Below, one piece after another: positions 25,688 through 33,726 of a stretch of DNA of 64,000 nucleotides. Below the pieces are notes generated by a model. It was not told the origin of the DNA, did not search any database, and saw only the letters and a list, made by a program, of their open reading frames with translations. The number at the start of each line of letters is the position of its first letter. Positions within the stretch are counted from its first letter, which is position 1. The position numbers and the translations under genes were made by a program. Origin of the DNA: Microtetraspora sp. NBRC 16547. GTDB taxonomy: Bacteria > Actinomycetota > Actinomycetes > Streptosporangiales > Streptosporangiaceae. The stretch lies in the NCBI RefSeq assembly GCF_030268965.1, contig NZ_BSSE01000011.1, positions 143,930 through 207,929 of the forward strand, in the 5' to 3' direction.

Positions 25688-27861
25688 TGAAGCCGTCAAG
25701 AAATAAGCCGATACTTTCTGATCTTTGTCTCGTTGAGATGGTATGGCGATCCAGCGAGGTCCGCGACCAGCTTGCGCGGAAATTCCAGGCGTTACTCCCG
25801 CATCTGAACGAGCGGCAGCAGCGGCTGGTTCTGGCGGCCGAGGCCCGGCTGCTGGGACACGGCGGTGTGCGGGCCGTTGCCCGGGCCGCTGGGGTCAGCG
25901 AGACGACCATCCGCAATGGCATCTTCGAGATCGAAGACGACCAGCAGCCCCTTGCACGGGGTCGCATCCGGCGGCCCGGTGGCGGCCGTAAGCGAGTCGA
26001 GGACGATGACCCAGCCGTGCTGACGGCGCTGCTCGGGCTGGTCGAGCCGGATGAGCGCGGTGACCCGCAGTCCCCGCTGCGCTGGACGACCAAGTCTCTG
26101 CGGCATCTGGCCGCCGAGCTGACCCGGCAGGGCCATCCCGTCTCGGCGCCCACGGTGAGGCGGCTGATGAAGTCGGCCGGGTTCAGCCTGCAGGCCAACG
26201 TCAAGACCCTCGAAGGCGCCCAACACCCCAACCGCGATGCACAGTTCCGCTACATCAACGAGCAGGTCAAAGCCCACCAGGCCGACGGAGAGCCGGTCAT
26301 CAGCGTGGATACCAAGAAGCGGGAACAGCTGGGCCGGCTGCCGATGGCCGGACGCGAATGGCGGCCCAAGGGCGAGCCGGTCGAAGTCGAAGACCACCAC
26401 TTCTTCTTTACCGGCCCGGATGTCCAGCAGGCGATCCCGTACGGGATCTACGACGTCGCCGCCAACACCGGGTGGGTGAACGTCGGGGTCGATCACGACA
26501 CCTCGGTGTTCGTGGTGGAGTCCATCCGCCGCTGGTGGAAGGCGCGCGGCAGCCACGACTATCCGAAGGCCTCGCGTCTGCTGATCACTGCGGACGCGGG
26601 TGGCTCCAACGGCTACCGCTACCGGGTCTGGAAGAGTGAACTGGCCGCCCTGGCCACCGAGACCGGGCTGGCGATCACGGTCTGCCACTTCCCGCCGGGC
26701 ACCTCCAAGTGGAACAAGATCGAGCACCGGTTGTTCTCCCACATCACGCTCAACTGGCGCGGCAGGCCGTTGACCAGTCATGAGGTGGTGGTCAACACCA
26801 TTGCTTCCACCCGGACCAGTACCGGACTGCGGGTGGAGGCTGTCTTGGACACCGGCGACTACCCGACCGGTGTCGCGATCAGCAAGGAGCGCTTCGCCGC
26901 CTTGCCGCTGGAGCGGCACGCCACCCACGGCACCTGGAACTACACCCTGCGCCCGGTGGTGACCGGCAACCCGGCCGCGTCGCCACTGGTAAGCGAAAGC
27001 GACGGGCCCGCGCAGCGGCGCCAGGCCATGCTGCTCCGTCTGGCCGATCCGCGGCTGACCGGCATGAGCACCGCTCAACTGCAGCAGTTGGCCACTGCGC
27101 TCGCGCCCGCCCAGGCCGCCCGCACCCAGGAACGGCACAGCCGGCAGCGGGGTGGCCGGGCCCGGCGGGCCACTGGCAAGCTCCGCGTCAAGCCAATCTT
27201 CGACGACGCCGCCCGGCTCCTGCTCACTGTCCTCTACCAGCGGCAGGTCTGCTCGATGAAAGTTCTGGCCGACCTGCTGGAGGTCACCGACGTCTGTATC
27301 GCTGACCTGGTGAAGGAGACCCGCCGAGTTCTTGAAGACCACGGCCACCATCCCGGAACCGCCCAGGTCCGCTTCGCCAAACCCACCGCTCTCCTCGACT
27401 TCTTGGACACCAACCAGCGCCCCGCACGAGCCTTGATCATCGACCAACTGTCCCACCCGGTTCTGACCGGGCTCACCCGAGACGAGCTCCGCATCCTCAC
27501 CCAACGGCTCGCCGCACAGCAGGTCGCTCAGGGCGAGCGTCTCGGCTACCAGCGGCGGGGAGGGCCCCGCCAGCCCGGGAGTCGATCCGGCGTCTTCCCC
27601 CAGAAGATCAGCAATTGTGAACGGGTCTTGCTCACGATCCGCTACCAGCGGAAACTCTGCACCCTGGATGTTCTCACCGACGCCCTGGGAGACGTCAGCA
27701 GATCCTCCATCGGCAACGTCGTCCGCGAAACCCGTCCCCTGCTCGAACAAGCAGGCCACATCCCTGTTCCGGCGACCATCCGCTACCGCGCAGCGGCCGA
27801 CCTCCTGGCGGCAGCGCCAGACAATAGCGACACGCCGACAAGTTGATTCCTTACGGCTTCA
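25688..27861. mobile_element. ISAzo13-type insertion sequence
   Basis: The left end begins TGAAGCCGTCAAGAAATAAG and the right end, read inward on the minus strand, begins TGAAGCCGTAAGGAATCAAC, an imperfect terminal inverted repeat. The transposase gene fills the interior. It truncates an IS256 transposase on the left and abuts a sugar-isomerase gene fragment on the right; no clear target duplication is visible, consistent with a later deletion. Confidence 0.75.
25738..27846 (+). CDS. ISAzo13-family transposase with long C-terminal extension
   Basis: About 702 residues. The N-terminal HTH region (VRAVARAAGVSETTIRNGIF) is followed by the DDE domain of the Rhodopirellula/ISAzo13 type: ISVDTKKREQLG, LLITADAGGSNGYRYRVW and FPPGTSKWNKIEHRLFSHIT. 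The DDE part ends near residue 420. The rest contains two similar winged-helix-like segments (AARLLLTVLYQRQVCSMKVL and CERVLLTIRYQRKLCTLDVL). The frame looks intact, so this may be one of the few functional transposases in the window. Confidence 0.85.
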   Translation: MVWRSSEVRDQLARKFQALLPHLNERQQRLVLAAEARLLGHGGVRAVARAAGVSETTIRNGIFEIEDDQQPLARGRIRRPGGGRKRVEDDDPAVLTALLGLVEPDERGDPQSPLRWTTKSLRHLAAELTRQGHPVSAPTVRRLMKSAGFSLQANVKTLEGAQHPNRDAQFRYINEQVKAHQADGEPVISVDTKKREQLGRLPMAGREWRPKGEPVEVEDHHFFFTGPDVQQAIPYGIYDVAANTGWVNVGVDHDTSVFVVESIRRWWKARGSHDYPKASRLLITADAGGSNGYRYRVWKSELAALATETGLAITVCHFPPGTSKWNKIEHRLFSHITLNWRGRPLTSHEVVVNTIASTRTSTGLRVEAVLDTGDYPTGVAISKERFAALPLERHATHGTWNYTLRPVVTGNPAASPLVSESDGPAQRRQAMLLRLADPRLTGMSTAQLQQLATALAPAQAARTQERHSRQRGGRARRATGKLRVKPIFDDAARLLLTVLYQRQVCSMKVLADLLEVTDVCIADLVKETRRVLEDHGHHPGTAQVRFAKPTALLDFLDTNQRPARALIIDQLSHPVLTGLTRDELRILTQRLAAQQVAQGERLGYQRRGGPRQPGSRSGVFPQKISNCERVLLTIRYQRKLCTLDVLTDALGDVSRSSIGNVVRETRPLLEQAGHIPVPATIRYRAAADLLAAAPDNSDTPTS

Positions 27862-27882
27862 CATGGGCGAGTTCGTGATGCC

Positions 27883-28323
27883 TCATCGGGCCGGATCCCC
27901 TTCAGAGAACGAAGCCAGGACGGAACGCACGTGTCCGATACTGCGCAGGAGCTCGGCGCGGCGTCCGTCGGCGTCGGCCTGGGACGAGAGGTCCTCAAGC
28001 CTCGGGCCTCGCCCCTCGGCCGCCGAGCGTTCACACCGCACCGCGGCCCGGACCAGGCGTGCCAGCTCTCGGGGGCACACGTGTGGCTCCGAGTCGAACC
28101 AGTCGTCCAGGAAAATCTCGGTGTCGAACTGTCCGCGGTGCTGCTCGAAGACAAGGTGCGTCACGGGCGAGTCGTGGACGAGGCTGCGAAGGATCGCGGT
28201 CCAGTCGAGCACACCGTCACCGCAGGGCCGTAGTTTGCGGCGAAGACCCGCGCCGGCGAAGAACAGCGCGACGTCCTCCAGATGGCTCTGATGGACGTAT
28301 ATCCGCCCGATTTTCGGCGAGTA
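27883..28323 (-). pseudogene. sugar-phosphate isomerase/epimerase-like C-terminal fragment
   Basis: The frame is open from 28323 without a start codon and reads IYVHQSHLEDVALFFAGAG, LRPCGDGVLDWTAILRSL, VTHLVFEQHRGQFDTEIF. This matches the last strands and helices of a TIM-barrel xylose-isomerase-like/sugar-phosphate isomerase protein (metal-ligand histidine and catalytic glutamate regions); the N-terminal two thirds are missing. The GTG at 28212 would give a 109-residue protein but cannot be functional. It lies directly beside the ISAzo13 element. Confidence 0.6.
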
Positions 28324-28990
28324 CTACGGCGACCCCCACGAATCGCCCTCTGAGATCTTGATCGGGGTAGAAGGTGACATGTCCGTGTCCTCGGTGAACC
28401 TTTGGGGCCGGGGCGGCGCACTTGACGACAGGCGCCCACCATGGGGGTGTTTGTGGGCGCTCATCACCAGGCCAGCCTCCGGCGCAGGGGTCTTCCAACG
28501 GCCCCGCCCACTGCTGTGACCGCTCGGCAAGGGGCGGGGCTCGGCTCTCTTTGCGTTGCCCAGGTCGGTATGGTCTGGCCGTAGACAAGCAAGACGTTCC
28601 TGGCCCATCTTCAACACCTCCCGTGGTTCGCCCCTGAACGCACGATGGGTAGCGTCGAGTTTGCTACGGGATAACCCTCGCAACACGACCTCCGGCCCTG
28701 GCATGGTGACCAGCCCGTCCGCCAAGGAGAGCCGTGACCCAGGTCAAGACCCGCGACCGATGAGGCCGAGCTCCACCGGAGGGCCAGCACAAGATCCACC
28801 ACTTACCATGCTGGGCGGCAAGCGCTGGTGGCATCACTAGTCGGCCCTTCTCGCGCAGTGAGGTGTCCGCCACCGCCGCGAGACAAGCTCGACCCGTCCT
28901 GGCAGGAAAGCCGCCGCTCCTGTCGTCTCCCAGCAAGAGGCGCGCAGCCGGCCGTCAGCACTACGAGCGCAACGGGAGGAGGTGATATTT
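28324..28990. other. gene-free region
   Basis: About 670 bp in which no coding sequence is convincing on either strand. It contains one copy of the paired-hairpin element (28429-28545). The right edge holds the GGAGGAGGTGAT ribosome-binding site of the small acidic protein at 28991. Confidence 0.5.
28429..28545. repeat. paired-hairpin noncoding element, copy 1
   Basis: Two hairpins 38 bp apart: GGCGCCCAC...GTGGGCGCT (28431-28461) and GCCCCGCCC...GGGCGGGGC (28501-28540). The link begins TCATCACCAGGC. A second copy with the same layout, similar linker (TCATCATCAGGC) and shared TGCTGTGAC in the second loop is at 29677-29806. Function unknown; transcription terminator pair, small RNA or mobile hairpin element are all possible. 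Confidence 0.6.
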
Positions 28991-29209
28991 GTGAGCGACG
29001 TCGAGCACGCCCCTGAATCCGAAGAACCTCAGCCGCAGGAGCCGACCGGCGAGGGCGAGCAGCCTGCGGAGGAAGCGCCCAGTGAAGGCGAGGGCGAGCA
29101 GCCTGCGGAGGAAGCGCCCAGTGAAGGCGAGGGCGAGCAGCCTGCGGAGGAAGCGCCCAGTGAAGGCGAGGGCGAGCAGCCTGCCGAGGAAGCGGGCGGT
29201 GGTGAGTGA
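28991..29209 (+). CDS. small acidic repeat protein
   Basis: A 72-residue, strongly acidic, Glu/Pro/Ala-rich protein. GTG start at 28991 behind an excellent GGAGGAGGTGAT site. Residues about 20-65 are three perfect and one partial copy of the 13-residue unit GEGEQPAEEAPSE, encoded by 39-bp DNA repeats. It is expected to be disordered. The strong ribosome-binding site argues that it is expressed. No family recognised. Confidence 0.6.
   Translation: MSDVEHAPESEEPQPQEPTGEGEQPAEEAPSEGEGEQPAEEAPSEGEGEQPAEEAPSEGEGEQPAEEAGGGE
29048..29197 (+). repeat. 39-bp tandem repeats inside the acidic protein gene
   Basis: The 39-bp unit starting GGCGAGGGCGAGCAGCCTGC occurs at 29048, 29087 and 29126 essentially unchanged, with a partial, diverged copy from 29165. 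The unit length is a multiple of three, so copy-number changes keep the frame. Confidence 0.9.
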
Positions 29210-29354
29210 GTCCACAGCTCCCTTCTGGCCGAGCGAGGGGATCCTGTCATCGGTCGCCGAATCGTGGGCAGAACCCCTTACATGAAGTGGCGGGGCCGGG
29301 ATGGTCTTTGGCCGACCGGCCACGCCCTACCGGGTAGCACGGGAAGAGTGACAT

Positions 29355-29654
29355 ATGCCGATCACTACCCAGTTCAAGAAGATCGCGAAGTCCAAGCCGT
29401 TCTACGCCATCGCTGGCGCAGGCAACTACGTGATGGATCTGGCCAGGAACCCGCGCAGGTACCGGTCCGCCGCCACCACCAGGATCACCGAGTTCTATGA
29501 CGATCTGGCCAACCGCGGCCGCAGTGTCGTCGGCAAGGTGAGCCGCGAGGCCGCGCGCGGGTTCGAGGATGTCTCCCGGTCCGCCGCGCCGTTGGCCGGG
29601 AAGGCTCCAGGCAAGGAGCCCACCCGAGCTCGCAGGAGAGCATCCAAGGTATGA
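29355..29654 (+). CDS. HbhA-like small basic protein
   Basis: A 99-residue protein resembling the short actinobacterial relatives of heparin-binding haemagglutinin: MPITTQFKKIAKSKPFYAI, VMDLARNPRRYRSA, helix YDDLANRGRSVVGKVSREA, then a Lys/Arg/Pro/Ala-rich tail (GKEPTRARRRASK). It is expected to be a mostly helical, surface- or nucleoid-associated protein. It follows the acidic repeat protein gene and is followed by copy 2 of the paired-hairpin element. Assignment rests on overall pattern, not on a strict motif. Confidence 0.6.
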   Translation: MPITTQFKKIAKSKPFYAIAGAGNYVMDLARNPRRYRSAATTRITEFYDDLANRGRSVVGKVSREAARGFEDVSRSAAPLAGKAPGKEPTRARRRASKV

Positions 29655-29676
29655 CGCAGGATCCACTTGGCAAGAC

Positions 29677-29806
29677 GGGTGCCCGCCAACGGCGAGAATG
29701 TGCGGGCACTCATCATCAGGCGGACGCTCCCGCGGGCCACTTGGTGATTCTCTCAACGGCCCGCCCTCTTTTGTGCTGTGACTGCTCACTGAGGGCGGGG
29801 CCCGCT
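29677..29806. repeat. paired-hairpin noncoding element, copy 2
   Basis: Hairpin 1 is GTGCCCGC...GCGGGCAC (29679-29709) and hairpin 2 GGCCCGCCCT...AGGGCGGGGCC (29758-29802), joined by a linker that begins TCATCATCAGGC. The arrangement matches copy 1 at 28429-28545. Here it follows the HbhA-like gene by about 25 bp, so hairpin 1 may act as its terminator. Confidence 0.6.
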
Positions 29807-30247
29807 CTTACTGGACGCTCTACCGCCAGTGCCTGCCCCGCGGCGTACTACGCGCTGGGGCCACGTTGGCGCGCCCCTCGGCGACCGCCAGGCCATAGGG
29901 CGTACGAGACGGAGCGGCCCTGCCCGAGAAGACAGCGGTCCTCGCCGTGCCCGCGCAGGGATCAGGCGTCAGCCGCGCGCCGCTCCTCGCCGCAAGAATC
30001 AACCGTATGCGGTGCGGTACCCCTGGGCAGATGGGCCCGCTGCTCGGGTACGGCTGCGCAGGCGCCTGTGAGGCGAAGTAGCCGCTGAAGCCACGCCTCC
30101 ATGGGATCTGGAGCGGCAAGGGCGAGGTTCGCCATGTGATTCCCCCGACTGGCTAGTGATTTCTCCGAGACCCGTTTGGTGGCGACAGCATCGGAGACAT
30201 TGCGGAGAGTAGTGCCCAACACGGAGAGTAATGTAACGGGAGAAGTG
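29807..30247. other. gene-free region
   Basis: About 440 bp with no supported coding sequence on either strand; the short ORFs present lack ribosome-binding sites and recognisable composition. The right end includes the GGGAGAAG ribosome-binding site of the membrane peptide at 30248. Confidence 0.45.
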
Positions 30248-30373
30248 ATGATCAAGGCGATTGTCGTCCTTGCGGCAATAGGAGTGGCGGCTCTCGTCGC
30301 CTTCGGTCTCGTGTCGAGCTCCCGTAAGCCCTCTCTCGACGAGAGGCTCGCTTCCGCCGCCCGCTCAGCCTGA
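30248..30373 (+). CDS. 41-residue single-span membrane peptide
   Basis: A tiny predicted membrane peptide: one hydrophobic segment (IVVLAAIGVAALVAFGLVSS, residues 5-24) followed by a charged tail (RKPSLDERLASAARSA). ATG 30248 with GGGAGAAG at good spacing; a perfect hairpin terminator follows 25 bp after the stop. This complete transcription-unit layout supports it as a real gene. Function unknown. Confidence 0.6.
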   Translation: MIKAIVVLAAIGVAALVAFGLVSSSRKPSLDERLASAARSA

Positions 30374-30398
30374 TCAGTACCTGGGACGGCGGAAGCGG

Positions 30399-30428
30399 CC
30401 CCGCCGGTGGTGTTCACCACCGGCGGGG
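30399..30428 (+). terminator. hairpin terminator after the membrane-peptide gene
   Basis: A perfect 14-bp inverted repeat CCCCGCCGGTGGTG / CACCACCGGCGGGG with a 2-base loop. No T-tract, but the position right after the small gene makes it a likely terminator. Confidence 0.75.
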
Positions 30429-30570
30429 CGATCTCGTATCAGCAGGGCAATACCCGCCAAAACTGCTTGGCGTCGACCGCCGTGGACATGTCCTGTCGAG
30501 CCCTTCTCAGGCACATGCCTAAGCTCCTAGTTAGAGGAGAACGCTCCTGGGTGGACTCGACTGAGGCGCG

Positions 30571-30932
30571 GTGGAGGTGACCCGAGTGGAGGCTTTCAGC
30601 GTTTCAACAGAGGTTCGCCCTCCCTGGAAGGTGATCACGGTGGAGGGCGAGGTTGACTTCGACACCGTGGATGCATTCCACAGCATCGTCGAGGCGGCCG
30701 TGTATCAGGCGCCGCCCCGCCTGTTGTTCGACCTCACCGGGGTGACCTTCATCGACAGCCACGGAGTAGATGTGGTGCTCGACGCCTACCGCGACCTCGG
30801 GGCGACCGCGTCGCGGTATGCGGACTAAACCCCCACATCCAGAAACTGTTCATTCTCTTGGGTGGCGTGGGCCGTATTGCCACCTATCCGACACTCCGCG
30901 ATGCACTGGAATACGGCGCTCCGGGGTACTAG
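30571..30932 (+). pseudogene. STAS-domain protein (anti-sigma factor antagonist-like), frameshifted
   Basis: The first frame reads WKVITVEGEVDFDTVDAFHS and LLFDLTGVTFIDSHGVDVVL, a STAS domain with the conserved phosphorylatable serine in IDSHG, but stops at 30828. Just after, another frame supplies the missing C-terminus: PHIQKLFILLGGVGRIATYP, ending LRDALEYGAPGY-stop at 30932. A single-base change near 30815 would restore a protein of about 120 residues. It is either a recent pseudogene or a sequencing error. Confidence 0.75.
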
Positions 30933-31086
30933 CTCGCACATGCTCGCGTTTTCCCCGCCGCAGGCTGAGGGTGCCTTTCAGACATCTGCCCAGATCAACT
31001 ACTCATAGCAATTCGATGGCTCTCCTTAGTGATTGCGATGGGTACTTACGGCACTGCCACGACACAACTTCGAAAAGGACCAGCGC

Positions 31087-31632
31087 ATGACCACGACCTC
31101 CGCCGATCCGATCGGTCAGAAGATGAGCAGCCTCTTCGAGGCCACTGACACCAACCACGATGGTTACATCGAGTGGGCCGACTATCAGCTGCTCATCGAC
31201 CGATACATCTCCGGCTACCGCATGGACAGGAACGACCGCAGGGCCCAGGCGCTCACGGTCGCCTACATGATGTTGTGGCAGGAGCTGCTGCGCCACGGGA
31301 ACGGCGAGCATCGCCTGGACAAGGGGCAGTTCGTCAACGCCATACGCGCTGCCTCGATCGACACCAGCCGGTTCAACATGGTCGAAGCTATGCCCCACGC
31401 CGTCTTCGACATCATCGACGCCGACGGTGTCAACACGATCAGCAAGGACGAGTTCGCCCAGTTGCTGAAGGTGCTGGATTTCGCCACACCCGATGCGATG
31501 GACAGATTCATGATCCTGGACACCGACGGTGACGGGCAGGTGAGCCGACAGGAGTTCATCCGCTCGGTGCGGGAGTTCCTTTATAGCGGCGACTTGTCGG
31601 CCCCGGGTGGGGTGATCTTCGGGATTGCCTGA
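31087..31632 (+). CDS. EF-hand calcium-binding protein (calerythrin-like)
   Basis: A 181-residue prokaryotic EF-hand protein. Canonical calcium loops are DTNHDGYIEWAD (21-32), DADGVNTISKDE (111-122) and DTDGDGQVSRQE (145-156); a degenerate second site lies around GNGEHRLDKGQ (71-81). Three functional sites plus one defective second site is the calerythrin pattern. Start ATG 31087 with GAAAAGGACC upstream; the frame extends to 31033 without support. It would buffer or sense cytoplasmic calcium. Confidence 0.93.
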   Translation: MTTTSADPIGQKMSSLFEATDTNHDGYIEWADYQLLIDRYISGYRMDRNDRRAQALTVAYMMLWQELLRHGNGEHRLDKGQFVNAIRAASIDTSRFNMVEAMPHAVFDIIDADGVNTISKDEFAQLLKVLDFATPDAMDRFMILDTDGDGQVSRQEFIRSVREFLYSGDLSAPGGVIFGIA

Positions 31633-31700
31633 CCGGCCTGCGGATGGGTAAGCCCCCAAGGCTGAACTCGAAAACGCCCCGCCCTTGATCTCTTCCGTTC

Positions 31701-31817
31701 TAGGAGTCGTCGCAACACCCCAGCTTGGGGAGTGCGATGGAGTTCGAGATCCGCAAGATCCGGTCCCCTCACCTTGATCAGTCACGGGTGAGGCGCGAGG
31801 GCACTTCTCGAGTGTGA
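31701..31817 (+). pseudogene. probable IS30-type element, left fragment
   Basis: A short frame from ATG 31737, reading MEFEIRKIRSPHLDQSRV, resembles the first residues of actinobacterial IS30-type transposases and stops at 31817. The matching downstream HTH part appears at 33507-33668, on the far side of the IS1380-type element, suggesting that element landed in the IS30 gene. The match is short, so the assignment is tentative. Confidence 0.4.
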
Positions 31818-31965
31818 AGCCGGTCTTCGGCCCCGAGTTCGATCATGTTGTCAAGCTACTGGGCAGCGGTCCGACCCGGCTGTCGCGTCGGGTGGGCGTC
31901 GGTTCCATGGGCCGACGTGGGGGGTTTCCTCCGGGGTCTGCGGTCAAGGGACATGAGTGGTGGCG

Positions 31966-33384
31966 TCAGCCGGGCGGGGCCAGGGCGAGCGCGAAGGTGA
32001 AGCAGGCGGCCAGTTCGCGGGCCCAGGGCCAGGTTTCTGGGATCTTGAGCTTGCGTTTGCGCTGGCCGCGCACGAGGCGTACGGCGGTGTGCAGGAGCCG
32101 GTAGCGCAGTGTTTTGGGTTCGGCGTGGGCCATGGTCCCGGTCAGGCACAGCAGCCGTAGCCAGCACAAAAGGTCAGTGGCGATCGCGGCGGCGACGCAC
32201 CACGCCGTGTTGACCTTCATCGAGGTGCTGGGCAGGTGAGCGAGCCCGGTGGATTTCCCATTCCGGATGCGGTCCTCAACGCGGGCATGGACACGGTGGC
32301 GGGCTTCGAGGAAGTCGAGCTGCCGGCCGGGCGTGTTGGTGACGAACAGGCTGTATCGCCATCCGTCGGCCTCCTCCAGCAGCGATAGCTGGGCGCCGCT
32401 GCCGGGGCGTTCGCGGCGGCAGATGACTCGCATCTCCTGCGGCCAGCCGGCGAGTTGGTCGCCGCCGACGCTGCGGCGGAGCAGTCCGGTGAGTTCGACG
32501 ACACCGGCGGCGTCGAGGTCGCGCGCCTTTCCCTCGGCGTCGATGACGTGCTGCCAGGCATCTTCGGGCAGCAGGGTGATCGCGTTCTGTTCGCGTTCAC
32601 CCAACTCCCAGCCGATGGAGTACTCCAGGTGCTGGCCGCGGCGGTGGGCCAGGTCGTGCAGGTGGTTGATGAAGTCGTGGGTGGCTCCCGCGCCGTCGGT
32701 GGTGATCAGCAGGTTGCGCCGGTACGGCCAGGGGACAGCGGCGATCGAGGTGTCGACCACGTCGATGTGGTCGCGGGCGGTGTTGCTGCCCGCGGTGCCG
32801 GGCCGGAGCTTGACCACCAAGGCTTCGCCGGTGTTGTCGCAGAACGACGCGAGGGGGTGGTGGCCGTAGCCTTTGAAGTTGGCCGCGGCGCCCTGCTTGT
32901 CGGAGTGACTGGGGATCATTGTTGCGTCCAGTCGGATGACGATCTGTTTGCCCAGGTCGCGGTCGGCGACGCGGGAGGCGGGGATGCCGCCGTGCTGGGC
33001 GGCGATCAACTGCCACACGTTCCGGCGGGTAGCGGCGCGGGCGGCGGCGATCCGATCGAGTTGCAGGGTGTCGATCTCGGTGAGTGCCCGTCGCAGGGTC
33101 GGGTCGGAGGCGACCGGCCCGAACAGTTCCCCTTGGTCGCGCAGGGTGGCCAGATCGGACAGCACTCGCCCGCCGTCAGCGATCATCACGGCGGTGTCGG
33201 TGAGCACCCGGCCGCGATCGTGGACCGGGGTGAAGCCGCGGCGGCGCAGTGCCCTGGACAGGCGTCCGGTCAGGCCGGTGCCGTCGGCGAACAGTCGAAG
33301 TACGGCGGATCCGGCGTGGTTGACCACGCCATGTCCGTCGACTTCGACTGTGAGATCGCGGGACCACGCGGTAGGGTCAGACAC
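31966..33384 (-). CDS. IS1380-family transposase
   Basis: An apparently intact transposase of about 472 residues. DDE residues lie in IVIRLDATMIPSHSDKQGAA, LLITTDGAGATHDF and the C-terminal RVEDRIRNGKSTGLAHLP region (IS1380 glutamate). I chose GTG 33384, which has GAGGAG 10 bp upstream; the frame continues to 33462. Exact inverted repeats were not identified. It lies between the two IS30-type fragments. Confidence 0.85.
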   Translation of the reverse strand: MSDPTAWSRDLTVEVDGHGVVNHAGSAVLRLFADGTGLTGRLSRALRRRGFTPVHDRGRVLTDTAVMIADGGRVLSDLATLRDQGELFGPVASDPTLRRALTEIDTLQLDRIAAARAATRRNVWQLIAAQHGGIPASRVADRDLGKQIVIRLDATMIPSHSDKQGAAANFKGYGHHPLASFCDNTGEALVVKLRPGTAGSNTARDHIDVVDTSIAAVPWPYRRNLLITTDGAGATHDFINHLHDLAHRRGQHLEYSIGWELGEREQNAITLLPEDAWQHVIDAEGKARDLDAAGVVELTGLLRRSVGGDQLAGWPQEMRVICRRERPGSGAQLSLLEEADGWRYSLFVTNTPGRQLDFLEARHRVHARVEDRIRNGKSTGLAHLPSTSMKVNTAWCVAAAIATDLLCWLRLLCLTGTMAHAEPKTLRYRLLHTAVRLVRGQRKRKLKIPETWPWARELAACFTFALALAPPG

Positions 33385-33506
33385 CTGGAAAGTGCTCCTC
33401 GAACTGTGGTTATCAAATGCTTGGTCGCTTTGATTTTCCCAGTTCAGGGGCGCTTTCTGCATGTAAATGGGTTAGTCGATCAAGTCTGCCGTGATTACTT
33501 GAGGCT

Positions 33507-33668
33507 CAGGGGCGACGGAAGCTGACTCGTGAGCGGGAGGAATACTTCCGGCTTATGGATCAAGGTTTCAGCAGCATGGAAGCGTGCCGGATCGTCGGGA
33601 TCAACTACCGCACCGGCAAGCGATGGCGTAACGGCTGGAACCCGTCGGGCAAGCACAAAGGGGCACCA
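33507..33668 (+). pseudogene. IS30-type transposase, HTH fragment
   Basis: The frame reads KLTREREEYFRLMDQGFSS, then ACRIVGINYRTGKRWRNGWN and ends GKHKGAPP. This is the N-terminal helix-turn-helix of an IS30-type transposase. The rest of the gene, including the DDE domain, is absent: homology stops where a terminator hairpin of the next gene begins. Confidence 0.7.
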
Positions 33669-33690
33669 CCCGTAAGACGGGTGGTGCCCC
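33660..33690 (-). terminator. hairpin terminator of the small minus-strand gene at 33727
   Basis: A perfect 13-bp inverted repeat (GGGGCACCACCCG / CGGGTGGTGCCCC) with a 5-base loop lies 37 bp beyond the stop of the minus-strand gene. On the minus strand it is followed by CTTTGTG. Confidence 0.75.
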
Positions 33691-33726
33691 CTTCAGCGCC
33701 GTCAAGGCAGGGACGCCGGGGCACGG

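Noticed and set aside
25792..27759. 655-residue minus-strand ORF opposite the ISAzo13 transposase
   Set aside because: Antisense shadow of a well-defined transposase in high-GC DNA.
28556..28840. Plus-strand ORF of 94 residues in the gene-free region
   Set aside because: No ribosome-binding site, no domain and shadow-like composition; competing frames on the other strand are equally long.
29048..29197. 39-bp repeats as a CRISPR or noncoding satellite
   Set aside because: They are in frame within a gene with a strong ribosome-binding site, have no spacers, and encode a 13-residue protein repeat.
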